Of a DNA stretch of 64,000 bases, positions 12,444 through 21,016 are shown piece after piece (the first letter of the stretch is position 1; each line of letters starts with the position of its first letter). The stretch is from Riptortus pedestris (taxonomy: Eukaryota; Arthropoda; Insecta; Hemiptera; Alydidae). The notes beneath the pieces are model-generated. The model did no database searches. It was not told the DNA's origin and saw only the letters and a list, made by a program, of their open reading frames with translations. Both the position numbers and the translations under genes were made by a program. The DNA is taken from the NCBI GenBank assembly GCA_019009955.1, contig CM032233.1:81661001-81725000 (forward strand), given 5' to 3'.

Positions 12444-14229
12444 CAGTCCGGCACGCAGGGGCTGCTTAAACTCAACAGATTTCCCACGAGAAGGTTTACT
12501 ACAGATAAATCTACATACTGGTAACGCCACCGTGAATGTTAAGGGAATAAATACAAACGGTAATAAGAAATCAGTTAGTCAATTTACAAGTTAATAATAT
12601 CTACAACGGAAAGCGTCTGGATTGTAAACATACAGGACAGCAAACTTCGCAGCGATGAATAGATAGAATTATTCTAGACCGGAAAGACGAACAATTAATG
12701 AAATATATTAGAATATAAAATATTAATTTTATTGAAAACTATTTACTATAGCTAGTGGAGTAATTTGAAATGAATCTGATTAATTTCTATGTCAATCACT
12801 CAGATTTTAGTAATCCAAGAACAAAATAAGGGGGGTCAACAGAATGTATTTGTTTGTTTCTCATATATTAAAGGTGTGTTGAAAACAATATTTGGTATTT
12901 AATCTTGTAATTAAGTGGTTCATGATATAGCAGCTTATTATTAATATGAAACTAGTAGGAGTGGGGGTTTGCTGATGGCGGAAAACTATAAAATCCAAAT
13001 ATCTCGGTTAAAACTCATTATGCGCAAATATGTATAGAACAATATTTAAAGTAATTAAATTTGCAATAAGATTGTTTCTATAGAATTTTTTGATCCGACG
13101 TATAGAAACGGAAATATTTCGAGTTTTCGAAATTTCTCCCCTCTAAATCCCCCCTCCCTCTGGTCCGATTTCAGCCGTTAACGAACTTCATCTTTTTTAG
13201 CAGATTTCCCTTAAGGGAAATCAGCTATTGAGGTCGTACTCATGACGCGATTTTTGAAAAATTTCTTCAAATGTCCATCGATCCTACCCAGAAGATGACG
13301 AAAATGAGGTCCGCTCAAAATTATATATATGTATATATATATATATATATTTGTCTGTTAACGCTCTAGCGGTCGCAATTTTTGTTTGATCGCTACGAAA
13401 GTCGATATTTAACCGTTTTATGTAAAAAGACAGATCAAGTTCGTTAATGGTTGAAATCGGACCAGAGGGAGGGGGGGTTCAGAGGGGGGATTTTGGAAAA
13501 TTCCAAATATCTCCGTTATTATACATCGGATCGAAAAATTGTATATAACTAATCTTATTGCAATTAAATTTACTATAAATATTGTTATATACGTTTATTC
13601 TCTATCTTGAATATTAACCGAGATATTTGCTTTTTCAATTTTTTGCAAACCGCCACTTCTACTCATGTTACGTAAACAATACACTGCTACATAATAAATC
13701 ACATTATTGGAAGTTTAAATACCAAAAATTGTATTCAAGAGACCTTTATTATACGAGATACATGCAAATATGCCCTGGTGACTCCCCCCCCCATCTTAAA
13801 GTTTTGGACTACTAAAATTTTATTGATTGAGATAACAATTATTCTGACTCATTATTAATTACAGTACTAGATATAGTAAATAATTCTCAATAAAATTAAT
13901 GTGTTATATATCCTGATATATTTCAGTAATTGTTTTTCTTTCCGGTGTGAGGTGGGCCGACCCGTTTGTTTACATTTCTAACCTAACGCTTCCTGTCGCC
14001 AGGTTATTGAAATTGGATGAAACATTTCTTATGTCCGTTTGTATTTATTCACGGTGGTGTTGTTTTAGCAGTATGTATATTTATCTATTACTAAACTTCA
14101 CGAGGGAAATCTGCTTAGTTTACGCAGCCCCTGCGTGACGGACTTTTTTTTTTTTAAATAAAACGACTAAATATCGAGATTGGAACGATTAAACAATAAC
14201 TGCGATCGCTAGAGCGGTAAAAATCAAAT

Positions 14230-14319
<90 letters not shown>

Positions 14320-14442
14320 TTTTGAACGGGCCTCATTTTTGTCATCTCCTAGATAGGATCGATGGACATTTGAAGAAACATTTCATAAATCGCGTCATGA
14401 GTACGACCTTAATAGCTGATTTCCTTTAAGGGACAAGTTTTT
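12444..14442 (-). mobile_element. HINE copy 3, near full length, split by another HINE
   Basis: Minus-oriented copy in two blocks, 12444-13198 and about 14151-14442. The first begins with the reverse complement of the 3' hairpin (GCAGGGGCTGC) and runs to AACGAACTTCATCTTTTTT. The second resumes with AAATAAAACGACTAAATATCG, exactly where the uninterrupted family sequence continues, then (CA)n/(TA)n and the 5' terminal block with TAGCTGATTTCC. The interruption is copy 4. The microsatellite here is a compound CA/TA tract (14230-14318) rather than pure TA. Confidence 0.88.
13199..14150 (+). mobile_element. HINE copy 4, full length, inserted in copy 3
   Basis: Good reference copy with both ends. 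The 5' end is AGCAGATTTCCCTTAAGGGA (13199). Then come a short TA tract (13321-13350), the G-rich block near 13470, the CCCCCCCCC run (about 13784-13792), the 3' subterminal repeat (GGGAAATCTGCT, 14104-14115), the ACGCAG/CTGCGT hairpin (14122-14136) and GACGGAC before a T-run. Both junctions lie in the T-run of the host copy, with no other target duplication. Confidence 0.92.
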
Positions 14443-15608
14443 AAATTGTAACATGAGACAATAGCACTTCAGGGTTGGATGTAAAAAACAATAATACAAA
14501 ACATTAATTATAGTACATATTTTAGTAGAGGAGGGTGAGGGAACAAACTTTTTGTTACTTATAACTTTCAATTAAAAGTTCTGTTATTGTTTCGCTACAT
14601 TTCACAACGCTCACACTTCTTGTTTTCGTTCATTGTAGCTCTGAAGACGAGACTAACAATGTCCGAAATTGTTAGCAGAAAAAATAAACTCATTTATTTG
14701 AAGGATTGAGTACTTTTTGTAGTCGATACCCTACTATCCTTTGTTATCATACTTAAATTTCCATTCAATTTCCTTGGTAGGTTTTGGTTAGAGAAACACA
14801 CTATAATATTCAGAATCATATTTTCTTCGTGATTAGAATTTTGTATTCATCTGTAATTGGGAAATGATAGTTACGTTTACAAAAATACATATGATCATAC
14901 TCTATTAGTAATAAATCAATAGTCCTTAAAAGAATAGTAGTAGTATTTTTCAACCAGTAGTAGTAAACATTGAACCATATTACAACACACAAACACGCTA
15001 ACTTGAATATGAACTTTAAGTTACAATATAACTTCATTGAAAAGCAACAATTTTCCGATAAAGAAGAAAATGTGTTTATATTATAATGCACGAAATATAA
15101 TGTTTCAGAGTTGTAAACTATATTTTTTCCATCATGGCAAATCCGTTAAATATGGCCCTTCAAGTATGAAAGCTGTTTACGTGGAATGTGAACATGGATT
15201 TATCTCACTTTGCATACATTTCACGAGCTAAAGGCTTGATAAATAGAGCGAACAATGGTTCGCCCTTTGATACCAAGGCGAAGTATCTACGTCAATTTGT
15301 AGTTAACATTCAGGTCAGCCCAACCTGAACGTGTGATAACAGTGAACGGTTTGATAATATTTAGAAACTATTAAGATAAATTATGTATACATTTTGCGAT
15401 GATTCGAGCATAACAGAACTTTCGTAATTTTGCCATGGAGGATCCAGTTTCTCTTTCTGGAAGAGATTTTGTGAAACAAGTATTGTACATTAAGTAATAC
15501 TTATTTATTAAGATAATTATGATGGTGGCATGTTTATTCATTTAGGCAAGAATGCTTTATGTAGACCTAGCCTATCATTCTCTACTTGGAAGGACTGTAT
15601 CTTAAAAA
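14443..15608. other. No recognised feature
   Basis: AT-rich; the frames at 14816-15091 (minus) and 15037-15231 (plus) have no recognisable motif. Confidence 0.4.
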
Positions 15609-15638
15609 TAGCTGATTTCGCTTAAGGGGAATCTGCTA
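15609..15638 (-). mobile_element. Solo HINE 5' terminal hairpin
   Basis: About 30 bases only: TAGCTGATTTCGCTTAAGGG then GAATCTGCTA. This is the palindromic 5' terminus of the family in minus orientation, with no internal sequence attached. Confidence 0.6.
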
Positions 15639-15654
15639 ATAATGTAACATATCT

Positions 15655-15766
15655 TATTATTATTGTTAATGTAATATATTCAAATACACCACTTTATTTT
15701 CATAGTCATACAATACAATAATTCACTAATGATTCATTCTTTTGTTTTACACATGCATCTTTTTAT
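15655..15766. repeat. Dispersed duplicate of 18139-18265
   Basis: Both segments share TATTCAAATA-ACC-ACTTTATTTTCATAG, CATACAATACAAT and TTTGTTTTAC in the same order and orientation. The origin (segmental duplication or unknown repeat) is not clear. Confidence 0.6.
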
Positions 15767-16185
15767 TAGCAGATTTTAAGGGAAATCAGCTATTGAGGTC
15801 GTACTCATGACGCGATTTTCGAAAATGTTCTTCAAATGTCCATCGATCCTACCCAGGAGATGACGAAAATGTGGCCCGTTCAAAACTGTGTATATATATA
15901 TATATCTAGCGGTCGCAATTATTGTTTAATCGTCACCAAACTCGAGGGGAGAATTTTGAAAATTCGAAATATTTCCGTTACTATACGTCGGATCGAAAAA
16001 ATGTATAAAATCAATCTTATAGAAAATTAAATGTACTATAAATATTGTTATACACATTTATTCCCTATCTTTATAATTAACCAAAATATTTGCATTTTTC
16101 AATTTTCAGCCTTCCGGAAACCCCCAGTTCTACTGATGATACACAAACAATACTCGCTTATGTAATAAACCACATCATTCGAATC

Positions 16186-16237
<52 letters not shown>

Positions 16238-16720
16238 ATTTGTCTGTTACCGCTCTAGCGGTCGCAATTTTTGTCTTATCGTTACCAAACTTGATATATA
16301 ATCGTTTTATACAATAAGAAAGATCAAGTTCGTTAACGGCTGAAATCGGACCAGGGGGAGGGGGGTTTAGAGGGGGAGAATTTCGAAAATTATTAATATC
16401 TCCGTTATTATGCGTCGGATCGAAAAATTATATAGAACCAATCTTATTGCAAATGTAAGGTTCTATAAATGTTGTTATGTACATTTTTTTCATTATCTTC
16501 ATTATTAACCGAGATATGTACATTTATTAGTTTTCCGCCTTCAGTAAACCCCCACTCCCATGTCATATAAATAAAAAGCAGTTATATTATGAAGCACTTT
16601 ATTTGAAGCTTAAATACCAAATATGTTTTACATTGAACATTTACTTTTTGAGATAAATGCAAATACGTGATGCACGTTGGAAGTTTCTTAGTTAACGCAG
16701 CCCCCGCGTGACAGACTTTT
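15767..16720 (+). mobile_element. HINE copy 6, composite of two copies
   Basis: The 5' end (AGCAGATTTTAAGGGAAATC) and 3' end (ACGCAGCCCCCGCGTGACAGAC) are present, but the interior is not collinear. A first copy runs from the start through a deletion (CTCGAGGGGAGAATTTTG at about 15941) to about 16185. A TA/TG tract (16186-16233) follows, after which the family restarts at TTTGTCTGTTACCGCTCTAG (16240) and runs to the 3' end. Segments such as ATCTCCGTTA therefore occur twice. Recombination within the dinucleotide tract of two copies explains this simply. Confidence 0.85.
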
Positions 16721-16725
16721 TTAGT

Positions 16726-16895
16726 CCATCCTCAAAGACACAATCAGCCACTAAACCAGTAATGCGGGTCAGCCAGTCATTAACTCTTTTATTCATTTCT
16801 TTAAAACTATTGTAAAATTTATGTCTGTTAGCTAATTTGGAGTTTCTACACATAAAATGTCTATCAAGAAAATCAATAATACTTTCTAAAAGTGT
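16726..16895 (-). pseudogene. Retrotransposon gag-like fragment
   Basis: An open minus-strand frame of about 56 codons without a start contains LLESIIDFLDRHFMCRNS, then KFYNSFKEMNKRVNDWLTRI and GLVADCVFEDGL. The arrangement 'F..R....K..f..f......v..wl..i..la.dC.F....l' resembles the capsid-like region of Ty3/gypsy-type Gag. No protease, RT or LTR is visible nearby. Assignment is by pattern and tentative. Confidence 0.4.
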
Positions 16896-17090
16896 ATTTC
16901 AAGGTGAGACTGGTATTAAAAAATTCTTCACTAGTCTAAAAGTATCTTTTCTTTTTTTTATTCTTACAATAATCGCATTTGGCGACTGGGGTGATTTAGC
17001 GACGAATCAGTTAAATTCCTATAATCACTTTATTATATGTACGTAAGTATGCTAATTTCTACTCTAGCTCCTCGTCTACAGTATTATTAC

Positions 17091-17221
17091 TCAAAAAATA
17101 GTAGTTTTTAAAGGAAATTCTCTTACATGACCAATACAATTTTGGCTACTCACATTTTTCCTTTTTCTATCCCAACTGTACCATTTGGAGGATTCTGTTT
17201 CTTCCGTCCTCCCATTATTTT
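17091..17221 (-). pseudogene. piggyBac-like transposase fragment
   Basis: A minus frame ending at 17091 reads EETESSKWYSWDRKRKNVSS then QNCIGHVREFPLK. An acidic stretch followed by Trp, a basic stretch and 'SQN-I' matches the start of the piggyBac DDE domain. It lies just left of the TTAA element at 17226. The plus-strand reading is not coding. Confidence 0.4.
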
Positions 17222-17225
17222 TTAA

Positions 17226-18124
17226 CCCTCCGGCGGGCACGCCTATTTGAGTTACGTTAGCGGGCGCGCTGCGGTGTTTGGACCGCATTTTGTTTTTTCT
17301 ATTTTTTATTAGAAAATAAGCAATAACTTACTTATTTATGCTGTTTATTCATTTTTGCTTTGGTTAAACAGCAATTCTAATGCATGGAAATTATACGTTA
17401 TCCTATTGCTAAGTAAAGGATGGCTAAATTTTTTTTTTACAAATAACTTTGGAATATAAAAAACAACCTTGCAATAGGTAGAAATATGATTGAGATATTT
17501 TAATAATAAATTGTTTATCATAAATAACCACCAACATAGGCTATTCAGGAACGTATGAATAGTGGTATAGGAACAATAATTTTATGTTTTACAATATTAT
17601 TTTACAGACTAAAAATAGAGTAAAGTTATTAATTATTTTCATAAAGTTTGAACAAACATTTTGTAATATAAATACAGAGTAATAGCATATTAGTAATATA
17701 ATAAAAAAATAAGTTCAAGGTTATAAATGATCAAATACAGAAAAAAATATTCGGTTCAAAATTTGCAAGAAAAAAACGTTTATCAATTAGGAACTAGAAA
17801 AAATGAACTTTCTTTTTATATCACAGAACAAAAATCAAAATTCTTCCACGTATAAAGAATTTCCCTGACAATTATTGCACGTTACTCAATGGATACTGTG
17901 ATTTCGGCAAAAATCCCTTTGGCACCCATTGCATACAATGCTTGTTCTCTTATTTCAATGTGTCCCACAAAGGTAGTAAATTTTTTTAGCTCTCAGAAAA
18001 CCGACTCAACATGTTAATATATAAAATACCAGGAGCCCCCAGCCCGCTGGAGTCATTTCTATTCCTAGTATTTTGACAGATGTTCTGATTGAGGTCCAAA
18101 TGCCGCAGCGCGCCCGCCAGAGGG
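17226..18124. mobile_element. TTAA-flanked piggyBac-type MITE
   Basis: TTAA at 17222-17225 and 18125-18128 flank matching ends: left CCCTCCGGCGGGCACGCC, right (reverse complement) CCCTCTGGCGGGCGCGCTGC. A second block, GCGGGCGCGCTGCGG-GTTTGGACC, near the left end (17261-17287) also matches the right end, so the left side has a duplicated or inserted spacer. The interior is about 800 bases of AT-rich non-coding sequence. Size, TTAA and GC-rich ends fit a non-autonomous piggyBac-superfamily element. Confidence 0.72.
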
Positions 18125-18138
18125 TTAATCCTCGTCGC

Positions 18139-18265
18139 CAATATAATATGTTCAAATATACCACTTTATTTTCATAGTAATAAAATAAAATAATCAATTC
18201 TTTACTTAGTCATACAATACAATGATTCATTCATTTGTTTTACAGTTGTGCCTTTTTATCATATG
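18139..18265. repeat. Dispersed duplicate of 15655-15766
   Basis: Second copy of the segment described at 15655, lying immediately right of the TTAA element. It contains an extra ATAAAATAAAATAATCAATT stretch relative to the first. Confidence 0.6.
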
Positions 18266-18316
18266 TTAAATACAATGTATCAATATACCAAAGTTATATT
18301 TAATTAGAATAAACTA

Positions 18317-18432
18317 AATTAAATTATTTATTAACGCCCACTTCTAGCTACTATGGCTAATTGGGACGAGTTATCTACAGGTTACCACCCTTTTCTAGCC
18401 AGGGTGGGACTAAGGAATTTATTAAGTGAAAA
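18317..18432 (-). mobile_element. SINE copy, 3' half only
   Basis: The minus-oriented tail region of the tRNA-derived SINE described at 19399, with GGCTAATTGGGACGAG and GGTTACCACCCTTTTCTAGC. The tRNA-like head is missing. Confidence 0.7.
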
Positions 18433-18516
18433 TATTATTAGAGGAATCGATATAATTATTTCCCTAAGAAAAGCCATATACGATTACTTTTAATCCAGTG
18501 ATTTTGTGAACTATTA

Positions 18517-18690
18517 GCATTAAGGTGTTATGCTTAATCCAGTAGGGGGTATAAGAGTTGTGGCCTCGATTCCCGCCGAGACTTGGGCATTTATTTAGTG
18601 GCACTCACCAAATTAAATCCTTGGTCAGAGCCTGGCAAGAAAATAATGGTAACCAGCATTGATTAGTAGTGGTGATTAAAGCGGACGAAT
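18517..18690 (+). mobile_element. Divergent SINE-like sequence
   Basis: It contains a box-B-like GCCTCGATTCCCGCC (about 18573), then GGGCATTTATTTAGTGGCAC and a body resembling the 19399 SINE (CCTTGGTCAGAGCCTGGC). It looks like a related older SINE subfamily; box A is not clear. Confidence 0.4.
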
Positions 18691-18808
18691 TTAATGAGAA
18701 AAATTAATCATTTTAGAGTTTTAAGTTGTCTAATCGCAGAAGTTGCTTTGCCCTTTCTCAAATTAGTTGCTTGCCCTTCACTCTAACGTTTCATAGGCAT
18801 ACCCTTTT

Positions 18809-19275
18809 AACAGATTTCCCTTACGGGAAATCAGCTATTGAGGTCCTACTCATGACGCCTATCCAGGAGATGACGAAAATGAGGTCCGTGTGTCATTACC
18901 AAACTCGATATATAAGCCTTTCGATCCAAACTAAAGATCGAGTTTGTTAACGGCTAAAATAGGACCAGGGAAAGGGGGGGGGTTAGAAGGGGAGAATTTC
19001 GAAATTTCTTCGTTACTATACGTTGGGTCGAAAAAGGGTACAAAACTAATCATATTGTAAATTGAATGGTCTATAAATGTTCTTATATACATATTTTTTT
19101 CTAAGATAAATATTAACCGAGATATTTGGATTGTTTAGTTTTCAGACTTCAGTAAACCCCCACTCCTACTCAAGTAATAATATCAATAAGCGGTTATAAC
19201 ATGAACCTCTTTATTCTAAGATTAAATTTTATATTCCATGGGACCTTTATTATGTGAGATATATGCAAATTCAGT
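18809..19275 (+). mobile_element. HINE copy 7, 3'-truncated, lacking the TA tract
   Basis: The 5' terminus (AACAGATTTCCCTTACGGGA) is present. The region between GACGCC and CCAGGAGATGACG is shortened, and the (TA)n tract is replaced by a direct jump to TCATTACCAAACTCGATA. It ends around ATATGCAAATTCAGTG, losing the last third of the element. Confidence 0.85.
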
Positions 19276-19398
19276 GTTGCAAAGATTTACGTTCTTTTCT
19301 CGAAATCTTCATTTGATCTGTACCATACATGACATTTAACCGTTTTATTCAAGTCTTAAGATCATATTTGTGATTTGGCAAAACTCGTACCACGAATA

Positions 19399-19625
19399 GG
19401 GGCTCAGGTTGGCCGTGTGAGTTAGAGCGTTGGTCCTAATCACATATGGTAAACCTTGAGTGGTGAGTCTGATTCCTGCCCTGGACAGTAGGAATTTATT
19501 TGGTGACGGACTCATTAAATAAATTCCTTACTCCCACCCTGGCTAGAAAAGGGTGGTAACCTGTAGATATCCCGTCCTAATTAGCCATAGTAGCATAAAA
19601 TTGACGTAAATGAATAATAAATAAA
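19399..19625 (+). mobile_element. tRNA-derived SINE, full length
   Basis: It starts GGGGCTCAGGTTGGCCGTGT and has a tRNA-like head of about 110 bases, with a plausible pol III box A (GTGAGTTAGAGCG neighbourhood) and a box-B-like GAGTCTGATTCCTGCC. A tRNA-unrelated body follows, with AATAAATTCCTTACTCCCAC and GGGTGGTAACCTGTAGAT, then an AATAATAAATAA tail. Similar copies lie at 33191-33405, 43059-43286, 48527-48640 and 59578-59735. The parental tRNA was not determined. Confidence 0.75.
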
Positions 19626-19726
19626 AGAATAGGAGCGGGATTAGAGAGGGAGGGAAATTTGAAAAATCAAAATATCTCCGTTATTATTATTCGGAGCGTT
19701 AAAAGTTACAGAACCAATCTTGTTAA

Positions 19727-20771
19727 CCTTCGGTCGGCATAGAATATTCCGTCTTCGGGCGCGTGTATCTCACAGATCATCCTCAACTGTTTTTACGGAA
19801 ATACAGTTTTTTAATATATATTTTGCACTAAAATGTTCAGCGTGTGATTAGAAACCATAACAGAGGAAGTATTTATTTGAAAGAAGTAAATCATTTTTAA
19901 AATTGACAAGTATTATAATATAAAAAAACCGTGGACGATAATTTTTAAAATATAATTAAAAAACACAAATATCAAAAGGAATTGTTTAAATGCGCATGCC
20001 TTAATTATACATAATTCATTTCAGTTTGTGAACAATATAAAAAAATTATCTAAATATAACTTCAATCAAAAATAAGTAGCACGAAATCACTTTGAGATAA
20101 GACTTATTGAAAATCATCAAAACATTTTAAAAATACCAGTTAAATTGTTATTTCTTTTGCAGAGCTGCATTACAATTAGGACAAAGGATGGAACTATGTT
20201 GTAAACAAATTTTGTTTTTGCAAATCTCACAACTGTAATTAGTACACCTACATTTATTTTCAGTTTTGCTTGGTTCACATAATTTTCTTTTGTTCGTTGT
20301 AGTGGAGGGACTTTTTTTATGCCGTTCTGTACTTGAGTTCAATGTATTGTCTTATGAGTCTCTGTAGTCTTCAAGTTTCGTCCTTAGTTCGGTTGGTAAA
20401 CGTCTACTGTTGTCACTGCGTCGTACAATATATCCTTGTACAAGTTCTTCTGAAAGCTCAAGTTTGAGAAAAATAATAGAATAATAGGTTTATATGTGTC
20501 CATTTAATAAAGAGAAACTTAATTGATGTACATATTTATGAAATAAAGATTTCAAAAAAACTTACGTGATCGGGCGCATAGTATCTAGGAGATAAAACTG
20601 ATTGACAGATGAAACACACGACTCCGTTAAACACAGTGACACAACATACCTTGAGGGGGAGACGTATAAAGCACATAACTCGAAGCACTACACCACCACT
20701 CTCTGCTAGGAGGTGTGGCAAATATTTTTCTAGAAACTGTATATCTGAGAGATCACGCGCCCTACGGAGGG
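19727..20771 (-). mobile_element. piggyBac-like element inserted in HINE copy 8
   Basis: 1045 bases flanked by TTAA (19723-19726, 20772-20775). The ends are related: left CCTTCGG...GGGCGCGTGTATCTCACAGAT; right in reverse complement CCCTCCGTAGGGCGCGTGATCTCTCAGAT. The left end carries about 25 extra bases. The only coding remnant is the transposase C-terminus on the minus strand, so the element is internally deleted. The HINE empty site at 39.7 kb confirms the boundaries. Confidence 0.85.
20148..20476 (-). pseudogene. piggyBac-like transposase C-terminus with Cys-rich domain
   Basis: One minus frame with a single internal stop (at about 20353). The upstream part reads FLKLELSEELVQGYIVRRSD then RRLPTELRTKLEDYRDS, the usual helix before the tail. 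After the stop come TERHKKSPSTTTNKRK and a cysteine-rich end with C-x-C-x5-C-x2-C-x4-C-x2-H-x5-C-x2-C spacing (residues about 32-58 of the 64-codon final ORF), ending at 20148. This zinc-binding C-terminal domain is characteristic of piggyBac transposases and binds the transposon ends. The DDD core is deleted. Confidence 0.72.
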
Positions 20772-21016
20772 TTAAACTATTGAATCTCTACAATAGTTGT
20801 TCTATGCATTTTTTGGTAACTCAAGTACTAAGCAAATTGTATGTATTTTCTTTTTTTCAGAGGGCATTCTGTACCCCCCCCCTCCCCAGCCACTACAACT
20901 CATAGGTTTTTTTATATAGAAATAGAGAATACGTGGTTAGATTAGATCTAAAGTGATTTATACCAGAACGCAAGAAATCTGGTTAGTTTACGCACCCCCG
21001 TGTGACGGACTTTTTT

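Larger units (their letters stand above)
19632..21016 (+). mobile_element. HINE copy 8 (short divergent subfamily), interrupted by a piggyBac-like element
   Basis: Blocks 19632-19726 and 20772-21016 join at TTAA into a sequence matching the copy at 39615-39926: AACCAATCTTGTTAAACTATTGA across the site. The 3' end has GGTTAGTTTACGCACCCCCG then TGTGACGGAC and a T-run, with the hairpin partly decayed. A C-run lies at 20873-20881. This subfamily is much shorter between the C-run and the 3' end than the main one. Confidence 0.8.

Noticed and set aside
13199..13226. 5' palindrome of HINEs as a rho-independent terminator
   Set aside because: The context is eukaryotic repetitive DNA; the hairpin next to a T-run is a transposon terminus repeated in many copies.
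14154..14345. Cys-Val repeat ORFs (also 16090, 40430)
   Set aside because: Translations of (TG)n or (CA)n tracts in HINE copies.
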